Below are positions 42,614 through 50,522 of a DNA stretch of 64,000 nt, one piece after another. Below the pieces are notes generated by a model. The model saw nothing but the letters and a program-made list of their open reading frames with translations. It was not told the origin of the DNA and did not search any database. Numbering within the stretch: the first letter of the stretch is position 1; each line of letters begins with the position of its first letter. The translations under genes were made by a program, and so were the position numbers. The stretch comes from an uncultured Collinsella sp. Its GTDB lineage: Bacteria > Actinomycetota > Coriobacteriia > Coriobacteriales > Coriobacteriaceae. Where the stretch lies: the NCBI GenBank assembly GCA_900541745.1, contig UQLA01000001.1, positions 223,405 through 287,404 on the forward strand, given 5' to 3'.

Positions 42614-44251
42614 ATGGCAAAGAACATTACGTTCAACACCGATGCCCGCGCCAAGCTCGCCAAGGGCGTCAACACTCTGGCCGACGCCGTTACCGTCACC
42701 ATGGGCCCCAAGGGCCGTTACGTCGCTCTGCAGCGCACGTTCGGTGCCCCGACCATCACCAACGACGGCGTTTCCGTCGCTAAGGAGATCGAGCTCGAGG
42801 ACAACATCGAGAACATGGGCGCTCAGCTGGTGAAGGAGGTCGCCACCAAGACCAACGACACCGTGGGTGACGGCACCACCACCGCGACCCTGCTCGCTCA
42901 GGCTATCGTCAACGACGGTCTGCGCAACGTCGCTGCCGGCGCCAACCCGCTGGCCATCCGTCGCGGCATCGACAAGGCCGTCAACGCCGCCGTCGCCGAG
43001 ATGAAGAAGCAGGCCAAGCCGGTCGAGACCAAGGAGCAGATTGCTTCCGTCGGTACCATTTCCGCCGGTGATCCCGAGGTCGGCGAGAAGATCGCCGAGG
43101 CCATGGAGGTCGTGGGTAAGGACGGCGTCATCACCGTCGAGGATTCCCAGACGTTCGACATTACCATCGACACTGTCGAGGGCATGCAGTTCGACAAGGG
43201 CTATGTCTCCGCTTACTTCGTCACGGACAACGACCGCATGGAGGCCGTGATGAAGGATCCGTACATCCTCATCACCGACCAGAAGATCTCCAGCGTTCAG
43301 GACATCATGCCTGTTCTCGAGGCTGTCCAGCGCGCCGGCCGTGGCCTGCTCATCATCGCTGAGGACATCGACGGCGAGGCTCTGCCGACCCTGGTCCTCA
43401 ACAAGATCCGTGGCGCCCTCAACGTCTGCGCCGTCAAGGCTCCGGGCTACGGCGATCGCCGCAAGCGCATCCTCGAGGACATCGCCGTCCTCACCGGTGG
43501 CCAGGCCGCTCTGGACGAGCTGGGCGTGAAGGTCGCTGACATTACCGCCGATATGCTCGGTACCGCTAAGTCCGTCACCATCTCCAAGGACAACACCGTC
43601 GTCGTCGGCGGCGCTGGCTCCAAGGAGGCCATCGACGCCCGTATCGCTCAGATCAAGGGCGAGATGGAGAACACCACCTCTGACTTCGACCGCGAGAAGC
43701 TCCAGGAGCGCCTGGCCAAGCTCTCCGGTGGCGTTGCCGTCATCAAGGTCGGCGCTGCTACCGAGTCTGAGCTCAAGGAGATCAAGCATCGCGTCGAGGA
43801 CGCCCTGCAGGCTACCCGCGCTGCTGTCGAGGAGGGCATTGTCGCTGGCGGCGGCGTCGCCTTCATGGACGCTGCTCCTGCGCTCGACGCTGTTGAGATC
43901 GACGACCCCGAGGAGAAGATTGGCGTCGATATCGTCAAGAAGGCTCTGACCGCTCCGGTCGCTACCATCGCCAAGAACGCTGGCTTTGAGGGCGCTGTCG
44001 TGGTCGACAAGGTTGCCGAGCTGCCCGCCGGCCAGGGTCTCAACTCTGCCAACGGCGAGTGGGGCGATATGATCGAGATGGGCGTCCTCGACCCCGTCAA
44101 GGTCAGCCGCGTCACCCTGCAGAACGCTGCTTCTGTCGCCAGCCTGATCCTCATCACCGAGGCTACCGTCTCCGATGTGCCCAAGAACACTCAGCTTGAG
44201 GACGCTATCGCTGCTGCCACCGCTGGTCAGCAGGGCGGCGGTATGTACTAA
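42614..44251 (+). CDS. groEL: chaperonin GroEL (Cpn60)
   Basis: This 545-residue ATP-dependent folding chaperonin has normal length. Landmarks are TMGPKGRYVALQR near 30, the ATP loop VGDGTTTATLLAQAIV near 84-99, GADLEAV-type equatorial contacts, KAPGYGDRRKRILEDIA near 276, ATESELKEIKHRVEDAL near 377 and GGGVAFM near 413. The C-terminus ends TAGQQGGGMY, shorter in the GGM repeat than in Enterobacteria. GGAGG lies ten bases before the ATG. The intercistronic region contains a TCGTC/GACGCGAG-type palindrome but no terminator. A nested inverted repeat starts 26 bases after the stop. Confidence 0.97.
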   Translation: MAKNITFNTDARAKLAKGVNTLADAVTVTMGPKGRYVALQRTFGAPTITNDGVSVAKEIELEDNIENMGAQLVKEVATKTNDTVGDGTTTATLLAQAIVNDGLRNVAAGANPLAIRRGIDKAVNAAVAEMKKQAKPVETKEQIASVGTISAGDPEVGEKIAEAMEVVGKDGVITVEDSQTFDITIDTVEGMQFDKGYVSAYFVTDNDRMEAVMKDPYILITDQKISSVQDIMPVLEAVQRAGRGLLIIAEDIDGEALPTLVLNKIRGALNVCAVKAPGYGDRRKRILEDIAVLTGGQAALDELGVKVADITADMLGTAKSVTISKDNTVVVGGAGSKEAIDARIAQIKGEMENTTSDFDREKLQERLAKLSGGVAVIKVGAATESELKEIKHRVEDALQATRAAVEEGIVAGGGVAFMDAAPALDAVEIDDPEEKIGVDIVKKALTAPVATIAKNAGFEGAVVVDKVAELPAGQGLNSANGEWGDMIEMGVLDPVKVSRVTLQNAASVASLILITEATVSDVPKNTQLEDAIAAATAGQQGGGMY

Positions 44252-44277
44252 GGCCGACAAGGTCTAGAACTCCCACC

Positions 44278-44420
44278 GGGAATCCGGGGGCGTGACGGGG
44301 TTTCTCTCCGGAACGTCCTCGGACATGCAAAGAGGCTCCGCATCGCGCTTCGCGCTGCGGAGCCTCTTTGCGTCCTGCGGAATGTTCCGGAGAGAAACCC
44401 CGTCACGCCCCCGGATTCCC
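44278..44420. repeat. nested inverted-repeat element, perfect 37-bp arms
   Basis: 44278-44314 is exactly inverted at 44384-44420. Its 69-base centre holds a second perfect hairpin: CAAAGAGGCTCCGCA (44328-44342) with 44356-44370. Architecture matches 41911-42055 but the sequence does not. It directly follows groEL and could act as a terminator-like structure. Confidence 0.92.
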
Positions 44421-44586
44421 TGCGTTTACGGCCTTGAGGTCGGCTCGCGGAGAAGGATGTGGTTGATGGGGATACGTGTCCCTTTCGCTGTTTCGCGCTT
44501 TGCGCGAAAGGCGCGCTACTTTGGAGCGAACGGAGAACGTGGTTGTTGCGGCAACTGATCCCCACCATAAATTACCCTTGGCATAC

Positions 44587-44614
44587 TTGCGCGAAAACCT
44601 GCCCGTGCTACACT
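44587..44614 (+). promoter_or_regulatory. probable promoter of the FMN riboswitch transcript
   Basis: TTGCGC (44587-44592) and TACACT (44609-44614) are spaced 16 bases apart. A start about seven bases downstream would fall at the 5' end of the riboswitch, which is consistent. The -35 box is weak. Confidence 0.45.
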
Positions 44615-44622
44615 TGCAATTG

Positions 44623-44810
44623 CTGTTTCAGGGCGGGGTGAAATTCCCCACTGGCGGTAAATCGGGCGGTGTCAAAGGGGCGCCGTGGCGCAGGTAAAGT
44701 GCCTGTGACCGAGCCGATGAGTCCGCGACCCGTGTGTGCGTTGGTTCGCATGCCGGCTGAACTGGTGAGATCCCAGTACCAACGGTTAGAGTCCGGATGA
44801 AAGAGGCAGG
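44623..44810 (+). ncRNA. FMN riboswitch (RFN element)
   Basis: The conserved 5' half AGGGCGGGGTGAAATTCCCC followed by ACTGGCGGTAA, the variable arms, and the 3' half ending AGAGTCCGGATGAAAGAGG match the RFN class. The 5' segment CTGTTTC and 3' segment GAAAGAGGCAG form the closing P1 stem. The AGAGG ribosome-binding sequence for the RibU gene lies inside the 3' P1 strand, so FMN binding should hide it. Flavin starvation would therefore raise RibU and the ECF module. Confidence 0.93.
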
Positions 44811-44817
44811 TGATCTT

Positions 44818-45408
44818 ATGTCTGAACAGTCGCAGCATATCCATTTTGAGAACACGAATAGGTGGAGCACCAAACAGCTCGTTACCATGGCGTTGATGTG
44901 CGCCTTGGGTGCCCTGTTTATGTACGTGCAGCTGCCCATCCTTCCTTCGGCGCCGTTTTTGACCTACGACCCGTCGCTGGTGCCGGCGATGGTGTGTGGG
45001 TTTGCATATGGCCCCGGTGCCGGTACCGCTGTTGCCGCTATGGCGATCGTTATCCATGCGCTTACCACGGGCGACTGGGTCGGCGCGCTTATGAACTTGG
45101 TTGCCACGATGGGCTATATTCTGCCCGCGGCTATCGTCTACCAGAAGATGCATACCTATAAGGGTGCCATGATTGGCCTGGTGCTCGGCGTCTTTGCCGC
45201 CACGGTGCTGTCTATGGTCGCAAACCTTACTATTGGCGTATGGTTCTGGTATGGCTCGGTCGATGTGATCGCCCCGCTCATGATTCCCGCCGTGCTGCCG
45301 TTCAACCTTATCAAGACCGTGCTTAACTCGGTATTGACGCTTGCGGTGTATAAGGCGGTCTCCAACCTCATCACGCCTAAAAAGGACCAGGTCAAAGGCC
45401 GCGCATGA
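44818..45408 (+). CDS. ribU: ECF transporter S component, riboflavin type
   Basis: This 196-residue substrate-capture membrane protein starts at 44818; the in-frame ATG at 44797 lies inside the riboswitch and is rejected. Six or so helices are visible, with MALMCALGALFMYVQLPIL near 23, DPSLVPAMVCGFAYGPGAG near 57 and a GxxxAAMAIVIHAL stretch, as in RibU-type S components. Its FMN riboswitch makes riboflavin the natural substrate. The stop overlaps the ATG of the ATPase gene (ATGA), so the ECF module is one translationally coupled operon. Confidence 0.87.
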   Translation: MSEQSQHIHFENTNRWSTKQLVTMALMCALGALFMYVQLPILPSAPFLTYDPSLVPAMVCGFAYGPGAGTAVAAMAIVIHALTTGDWVGALMNLVATMGYILPAAIVYQKMHTYKGAMIGLVLGVFAATVLSMVANLTIGVWFWYGSVDVIAPLMIPAVLPFNLIKTVLNSVLTLAVYKAVSNLITPKKDQVKGRA

Positions 45409-47309
45409 TTGAGTGTCGGGGCGTTTCCTTTAGCTATGACGGTGCTGTACCGGCGCTCGATGGCATCAATCTGAACATCGAGGATGGCGAGTTTTTTTGC
45501 ATCCTCGGCGGAAACGGGTCGGGCAAGTCTACGTTTGCCAAGCATTTGAACGCGCTGCTGCAGCCCGATGCGGGAACGGTGTGCGTCAACGGCATGGACG
45601 CGTCCGATCCCGAGCTGGTCTACGATATCCGCTCGACTGCGGGCATGGTGTTCCAGAATCCCGACGACCAGCTTGTGGCGACGCTTGTCGAGGACGATGT
45701 TGCGTTTGGTCCCGAGAACTTAGGGGTCGAATCGGCCCAGATCGCGCAGCGCGTGCGCGAGGCGCTGAAGGCCGTGGGTCTGGTGGGCTTTGAGCGCCAC
45801 GAGACCCACGCTCTCTCGGGCGGACAAAAGCAGCGCGTGGCGCTTGCCGGCGTGCTCGCCATGGAGCCGCGCGTGCTCATTTTGGACGAGGCGTCCTCGA
45901 TGCTCGATCCGCGCGGGCGCAAGGGCCTTATGAAGGCCTGTCACGCGCTGCACGAACGCGGCATGACCATCGTGATGATTACGCACTTTATGGAAGAGGC
46001 CGCCGAGGCCGATCGCGTTGCTGTCTTCCAAGCGGGCCGCGTTGCCATGCTCGGTACGCCCGAGGAGATCTTGACGCGGGCGGACGAACTTGCACGGCTG
46101 AACCTGGATATGCCGGAGTCGTGCCATTTGGGCATGGCACTTCGTGAGAAGGGTGTGCCCGTTCATGCGCAGGTGCGCGAGGCGGATATGGTTGCCGAGG
46201 TTGCGCAGGCTTATGCCGAGCGGAGTAGGACAGGCATCGCCGGGCGGCCTTTCGCATCCGATTCTCGTATTTCCGACAACGTCTCCTCTGCAATCGATGG
46301 CGCAGACGTGCCGGAGCCCGTCATCGAGATTTCGCACCTTTCGTGTAGCTATTCGCTGAGCGCCCGCGAGCGTCGTCGTTGGCACAAGCGCTCAGCCGCC
46401 GAGGGCACATCGAACAAGCAGGCCCTCTGGGGCAACGACCCTAGCAGCCCCTGGGCGTTGCGTGATGTGTCGCTAACGGTGCGTCGTGGCGAGTTCCTGG
46501 GCCTTGCGGGCCATACCGGTTCGGGTAAGTCGACGCTGGTTCAGCATCTCAACGGTCTGATTCGTCCCCAGGAGGGTTCCGTTTACGCATTGGGGCTCGA
46601 CCTGGCAAACAAGAAAGATGCCGACGCGGTTAAGGCAAAGGTCGGCGTGGTTTTTCAGTATCCAGAGCGTCAGCTGTTTGCCGAGACCGTGGCACAGGAC
46701 GTGGCATTTGGTCCGCGTAACCTTGGCTTGTCGCAGGCCGAGGTTGCCCGCTGCGTTGAGTCATCGCTCGCGCGCGCGGGCCTCGACCTGGCCACGGTGG
46801 GCGACAAGAGCCCCTTTGAACTCTCGGGCGGGCAGCAGCGGCGCGTGGCGTTTGCTGGCGTGCTTGCCATGGAGCCCGAGGTCCTGGTACTCGATGAGCC
46901 CATGGCGGGGCTCGATCCGGCGGCGCGCAGTGATTTCTTGGAGCTCATCGATCGACTTCACCGCGATGGCCTGACCGTCGTCATGGTTTCGCACAGCATG
47001 GATGACCTGGCCAATTGCTGCGACCGTATCGTCGTAATGAACAAAGGTGCGGTGTTTGCCGAGGGCACGCCCGCTCAGGTGTTTGCGCATGCGGATGAGC
47101 TTAAATCAATCGGCTTGGGCGTACCTGCCGCTCAGCGCATGGCGCTGGCGCTTGCGAAGGCAGGCGTGCCGCTGCGCTTTGACGGTCTCTATACGGTTGA
47201 GCCGCTGGCAGACGAGTTGGTGGACCTGCTAATCGGTCGCTCGGACGGTCCTTCTAACGTCGCGGACAAGGCTAAATCCAAGACGGTCACGCGAGAGGAG
47301 GGCTGTTAA
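45405..47309 (+). CDS. fused energy-coupling factor ATPase (EcfA-EcfA')
   Basis: This 634-residue protein has two ABC ATPase domains joined in one chain. Domain 1 has Walker A GGNGSGKST near 36-44, signature LSGGQKQRV near 139 and ILDEASSMLDP near 159. A 90-residue linker follows. Domain 2 has GHTGSGKST near 369, VFQYPERQLFAETVAQDVAFGP near 415, LSGGQQRRV near 477 and VLVLDEPMAGLDP. ECF transporters normally use two separate ATPases (EcfA and EcfA'), so this is a covalent heterodimer. It energises RibU and could serve other S components. It overlaps both neighbours by four and one bases. Confidence 0.9.
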   Translation: MIECRGVSFSYDGAVPALDGINLNIEDGEFFCILGGNGSGKSTFAKHLNALLQPDAGTVCVNGMDASDPELVYDIRSTAGMVFQNPDDQLVATLVEDDVAFGPENLGVESAQIAQRVREALKAVGLVGFERHETHALSGGQKQRVALAGVLAMEPRVLILDEASSMLDPRGRKGLMKACHALHERGMTIVMITHFMEEAAEADRVAVFQAGRVAMLGTPEEILTRADELARLNLDMPESCHLGMALREKGVPVHAQVREADMVAEVAQAYAERSRTGIAGRPFASDSRISDNVSSAIDGADVPEPVIEISHLSCSYSLSARERRRWHKRSAAEGTSNKQALWGNDPSSPWALRDVSLTVRRGEFLGLAGHTGSGKSTLVQHLNGLIRPQEGSVYALGLDLANKKDADAVKAKVGVVFQYPERQLFAETVAQDVAFGPRNLGLSQAEVARCVESSLARAGLDLATVGDKSPFELSGGQQRRVAFAGVLAMEPEVLVLDEPMAGLDPAARSDFLELIDRLHRDGLTVVMVSHSMDDLANCCDRIVVMNKGAVFAEGTPAQVFAHADELKSIGLGVPAAQRMALALAKAGVPLRFDGLYTVEPLADELVDLLIGRSDGPSNVADKAKSKTVTREEGC

Positions 47310-48109
47310 TGGAGGCGTTTTCGTTTGGTAGCTACTATCCCGGCGATAGTGCAATCCACCGCCTGGACCCGCGAACTAAGTTGCTCTTGGGCTTTGTGTT
47401 TCTGATCACGACGCTCACGGTCAGCAGCTTCCGCGGACTGGTCCCGGTCGCAATCTTCGTTGTCCTGATCTATGCCGTGTCCCGGGTGCCGGCTCGTCGC
47501 GTCCTGTCATCGATGGCACCGCTGCTGGCGATTGTCGCGGTGGTCGCGGTGCTCAACCTGTTTTCCGACCAGAGTGGGCGCATTCTGTGGCAGCTCGGCT
47601 TTTTGCAGATAAGCGAGGGCTCGCTACATTCCGCCGCCTTTATGGCGTGCCGCCTGACCTTGATGATGGCCGGTATGAGCGCTATCACGCTCACCACACC
47701 GACGCTCGACCTCACCGCGGGCTTTGAGCGCCTGCTCGCGCCGTTTGTGCGTGTGGGACTTCCTGCGCACGAGCTCGGCATGATCATGGGTATCGCGCTG
47801 CGCTTTATGCCGCAGTTTGCCACCGAGATGAAGCAGACGGCCGATGCGCAGGCGAGCCGCGGTGCGCGCGTGACGGGAGGCCCGCTCGGCGGCGTGCGTA
47901 TGCTCGGCAGTGTGGCGATTCCGCTGTTCACGGGCGTGTTCCGTCATGCCGAAACGCTGTCTGCCGCCATGGATGCCCGTTGCTATCATGGCGAGCAGGG
48001 CCGCACGCGTCTGCATGCGCTTGCATTTGGCCGCGGCGATGCGTTGGCGGCGGTGGTGACGGCGTTGCTGCTCATCTGCGTCATCGTCATCAATCTTCAA
48101 CTTGTTTAG
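47309..48109 (+). CDS. ecfT: ECF transporter T component (EcfT)
   Basis: This 266-residue transmembrane coupling protein links the ATPase to RibU. Start and stop are fused with the upstream gene (TAATG). Five or six helices and a cytoplasmic amphipathic region are visible. The coupling motif region contains QASRGARVTGG near 185-195, corresponding to the Ala-Arg-Gly motifs of EcfT, and SAIHRLDPRTKLLLGF near 14-29 is a conserved N-terminal feature. Final gene of the core riboswitch-controlled operon; two FMN-binding-type genes follow. Confidence 0.9.
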   Translation: MEAFSFGSYYPGDSAIHRLDPRTKLLLGFVFLITTLTVSSFRGLVPVAIFVVLIYAVSRVPARRVLSSMAPLLAIVAVVAVLNLFSDQSGRILWQLGFLQISEGSLHSAAFMACRLTLMMAGMSAITLTTPTLDLTAGFERLLAPFVRVGLPAHELGMIMGIALRFMPQFATEMKQTADAQASRGARVTGGPLGGVRMLGSVAIPLFTGVFRHAETLSAAMDARCYHGEQGRTRLHALAFGRGDALAAVVTALLLICVIVINLQLV

Positions 48110-48139
48110 GCGCGATTCGAGCGCAGGAAAGGGGTCCCT

Positions 48140-48586
48140 ATGACCGACAACGACCGCACGGCGCAGCTCGAGCGCGCCTGTTCGTATCTTAGGCGTATTC
48201 CGGCGTGGTACCTCGCCACGATCGACGTGACGGACGGACATCAGCCGCGCGTGAGGCCGTTCTCGTTTGCCATGGTCGATGATGGCAAGCTGTGGTTTTG
48301 CACCTCGCGCGACAAGGATGTGTGGGCCGAGCTCGGCGCGAACCCCAAGTTTGAGGTTTCGGGTTGGAAACCGGGGGAGTGTTGGATTGTGCTGACCGGC
48401 GAGGCCGCGCTCGAGGACGATGCATTCGTGAGCGACAAGGTGCGCCAAGCCGGCTTTAAGCACATGGTGGGCATCGGCGAAGACCACGAGGGCGCCAACG
48501 ACGGTCGCCTTGCGTTTTTTTCGGTGCGCAATATCGCCGCCCGCTTCTGTGATATCGACGGCAGCGAGGAGCGTCTGGAGCTTTAA
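48140..48586 (+). CDS. pyridoxamine 5'-phosphate oxidase family protein (copy A)
   Basis: This 148-residue split-barrel flavin-type protein has RRIPAWYLATIDVTDGHQPRVRPFSFAMV (pieces: IPAWYLATIDV, QPRVRPFSFAMV), WFCTSRDKDVWAEL, and a C-terminal tail FFSVRNIAARFCDIDG. This group binds FMN or F420 and often has uncertain reductase activity. AAAGGGG lies about eight bases before the ATG. It follows ecfT by 30 bases and is probably expressed with the riboflavin importer. A tandem paralogue follows, separated by a short repeat. Confidence 0.85.
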   Translation: MTDNDRTAQLERACSYLRRIPAWYLATIDVTDGHQPRVRPFSFAMVDDGKLWFCTSRDKDVWAELGANPKFEVSGWKPGECWIVLTGEAALEDDAFVSDKVRQAGFKHMVGIGEDHEGANDGRLAFFSVRNIAARFCDIDGSEERLEL

Positions 48587-48592
48587 CCCTAA

Positions 48593-48630
48593 GGCAGCTA
48601 AAACAGCCCCGACCCAAAAAGACGAGTGCC
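48593..48630. repeat. GGGACGG-family repeat between tandem genes (minus orientation)
   Basis: GGCA-CT and AG-TGCC ends surround a core that reads GGGTCGGGGC on the reverse strand, a variant of GGGACGGGGC. It ends just before the ribosome-binding site of the second paralogue. Confidence 0.55.
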
Positions 48631-48640
48631 AGGAGGACAC

Positions 48641-49051
48641 ATGAACGGATTGAATACGGTGCTGGAGTATCTGACGTCGGTGCCGGCGTGGTATCTGGCG
48701 ACGAGTGTAGACGGGCAGCCGCATGTGCGTCCGTTTTCGTTTGCGCAGATTCAGGACAGCAAGCTGTGGTTTGTAACGGCGCGCACCAAAGACGTGTGGC
48801 AAGAGCTGCTGCAAAATCAACGCTTTGAGGCCACGAGTTGGTGGCCGGGCCATGGCTGGCTCATCTTGCGCGGGCATGCGGGCCTGGATGACCAGGCCGC
48901 TCCCGATATGCGCGAGGCCGGCTGGAAGCATCTGGAGCGCCTAGGCGAGCACTACGAGGGCGCAGGCGATCCCACGCTCGTCTTCTTTAGCGTGGAGGAA
49001 CCCGAGGCCTTTATCTGCAACCATGACGAATGGGTGTCGATCGAGCTCTAA
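48641..49051 (+). CDS. pyridoxamine 5'-phosphate oxidase family protein (copy B)
   Basis: This 136-residue tandem paralogue shares VPAWYLATSVDGQPHVRPFSFAQI and KLWFVTARTKDVWQEL with the preceding copy (given as separate short parts: PAWYLATSVDGQ, PHVRPFSFAQ). The start at 48641 is set by AGGAGG five bases upstream. Residues WWPGHGWLILRGHAG replace the copy-A segment WKPGECWIVLTGEAA, so the two have diverged in the cofactor-adjacent loop. Likely an FMN-binding reductase or scavenging protein in the flavin locus. Function is inferred from fold only. Confidence 0.84.
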   Translation: MNGLNTVLEYLTSVPAWYLATSVDGQPHVRPFSFAQIQDSKLWFVTARTKDVWQELLQNQRFEATSWWPGHGWLILRGHAGLDDQAAPDMREAGWKHLERLGEHYEGAGDPTLVFFSVEEPEAFICNHDEWVSIEL

Positions 49052-49095
49052 ACGAGTCTCTCAGCAAGCTTCGACAATTCAAATTCTCGCATGTA

Positions 49096-49150
49096 GCGGG
49101 CCCCACATTGCAACGTCACCGTAAGGCGCACTGGGCAATATGGGGCCCGC
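49096..49150 (+). terminator. terminator of the flavin locus
   Basis: GCGGGCCCCA-CATTG pairs with CAAT-TGGGGCCCGC, with a 25-base loop, followed by ATTTATTTG. It lies 45 bases after copy B. Confidence 0.75.
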
Positions 49151-49194
49151 ATTTATTTGTCAATTCCTTCGAGTGAATGTGTCGGGACTGTTTC

Positions 49195-49233
49195 AATGCA
49201 TGAATATGCAAAAGATTTGCGTAGATATGCATC
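49195..49233. promoter_or_regulatory. tandem ArgR-type operator (two ARG boxes)
   Basis: TGCATGAATATGCA (49197-49210) and TGCGTAGATATGCA (49218-49231) match at 10 of 13 aligned bases and are offset by exactly 21 bp, the spacing of two 18-bp ARG boxes with a 3-bp gap. They lie 86-120 bases before argC. An arginine repressor would bind here and repress the arg genes when arginine is plentiful. Confidence 0.75.
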
Positions 49234-49316
49234 TTTTGGTGCTAAAGTTTCAACCCACTTCATAACGACGGCTGCGGGATGCGCATTGGTGCATAACTGC
49301 AGACAAGGAGTCTGAT

Positions 49317-50387
49317 ATGTCTTTAAAGGTTGGAATCGTCGGTGCGGCAGGATATGCCGGTGCCGAGCTCATTCGCCTCGTACTCGGCCATCCCGAGTTT
49401 GAACTTGTCGCCATCACGTCCAACGCCGATGCCGGCCAGCCGCTGCCCGCGGTGTATCCGAGTTTCGCCGGCGTGAGCGATCTTGTCTTCACGACGCACG
49501 ATGCTCCCGAGCTTAAATCCTGCGACGCTGTCTTTTTGGCCGTGCCGCACACGGCTGCCATGGCACAGGTGCCCGCCCTGCTTGCCGCGGGAGTCTCCTG
49601 CATTGACCTCTCGGCCGACTATCGCCTGAGCGATCCGGCCACCTTTGAGGCCTGGTATGCCGCCGAGCACACGAGCCCCGAGCTACTCAAGACCCGCGCC
49701 TTTGGTCTGCCCGAGCTGTTCTGCCAGGATTTGGAGACCGCTGCATCCGACCACGCCGACGGCAAGCCCGTGCTGGTCGCCTGCGCCGGTTGCTATCCCA
49801 CCGCGACGAGCCTTGCCGCCGCGCCTGCCGTGCGCGCCGGCTGGGTTGCCCAGAGCGGCCCCGTGATCGTTGACGCTATCAGCGGCGTAACGGGTGCCGG
49901 TAAGTCCTGCAACGCCCGTACGCATTTTTGCAGCGCAGACGAAAACCTGGAGGCCTATGGCGTGGGCAAGCATCGTCACACGCCCGAAATCGAGCAGATC
50001 TTGGGCCTAGCCGATCGCGTCGTCTTTACCCCGCACCTGGCACCGCTCAAGCGCGGTCTGCTCTCCACGGTGACGATGCCGCTTACGCCGCAGGCCATCG
50101 ACACGCTGGCCCTTGAGGACGTTGTCGACCATTACAAGCAGTTCTACGCCGGTCGCACCTTCGTGCGCGTGCTCGATGCCGGCCAGCAGCCCAAGACGGC
50201 TTCGGTCGTCGGCACTAACGCCGCCCAGATCGGCCTCGCGCTCAACAAGCGCGCGGGCGTTCTGGTGGCTACGGGCGCCATCGACAATCTGTGTAAGGGT
50301 GCAGCAGGCCAGGCGGTCCAGTGCGCCAACATCGTCTTTGGTTTTGACGAACGACGAGGCTTGCCCACAGTGGCGTGCCCGGTGTAG
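49317..50387 (+). CDS. argC: N-acetyl-gamma-glutamyl-phosphate reductase
   Basis: This 356-residue cytoplasmic enzyme reduces N-acetylglutamyl 5-phosphate with NADPH in arginine synthesis. The Rossmann motif GIVGAAGYAGAEL is at residues 6-18. The catalytic Cys sits in VACAGCYPTA near 155-165, and the family segments FLAVPHTAAM, SADYRL and GVTGAGKS are present. AAGGAG lies six bases before the ATG. It is the first gene of argCJBD, behind the ArgR boxes. The C-terminal KGAAGQAVQCANIVFGFDE is standard. Confidence 0.95.
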   Translation: MSLKVGIVGAAGYAGAELIRLVLGHPEFELVAITSNADAGQPLPAVYPSFAGVSDLVFTTHDAPELKSCDAVFLAVPHTAAMAQVPALLAAGVSCIDLSADYRLSDPATFEAWYAAEHTSPELLKTRAFGLPELFCQDLETAASDHADGKPVLVACAGCYPTATSLAAAPAVRAGWVAQSGPVIVDAISGVTGAGKSCNARTHFCSADENLEAYGVGKHRHTPEIEQILGLADRVVFTPHLAPLKRGLLSTVTMPLTPQAIDTLALEDVVDHYKQFYAGRTFVRVLDAGQQPKTASVVGTNAAQIGLALNKRAGVLVATGAIDNLCKGAAGQAVQCANIVFGFDERRGLPTVACPV

Positions 50388-50416
50388 CACATTCGATTGT
50401 TAGCGATTTGGTAGTC

Positions 50417-50500
50417 GGGCATCGAGCGGGGCGCCACTCTTAAGCTGGTCTCATGATTGTGGCTGGCATGGCGCACCAACCGATGCCCGCTTTTTTATTT
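50417..50500 (+). terminator. structured terminator-like RNA between argC and argJ
   Basis: GGGCATCG (50417-50424) pairs with CGATGCCC (50481-50488), with an inner GCGCC/GGCGC stem, followed by GC and a T6 run. It sits in the 135-bp gap inside the arg operon and looks like an attenuator or processing structure. It lacks T-box signature sequences. Confidence 0.6.
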
Positions 50501-50522
50501 GATATAAGGAGTCGTAGGGACG

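Noticed and set aside
44278..44420. Second copy of the groES-upstream element
   Set aside because: Arms do not match in sequence; only the architecture is shared, so it is listed as a separate element.
50417..50500. T-box riboswitch between argC and argJ
   Set aside because: The T-box core AGGGTGG and a specifier loop were not found. The structure is kept as a terminator-like RNA only.
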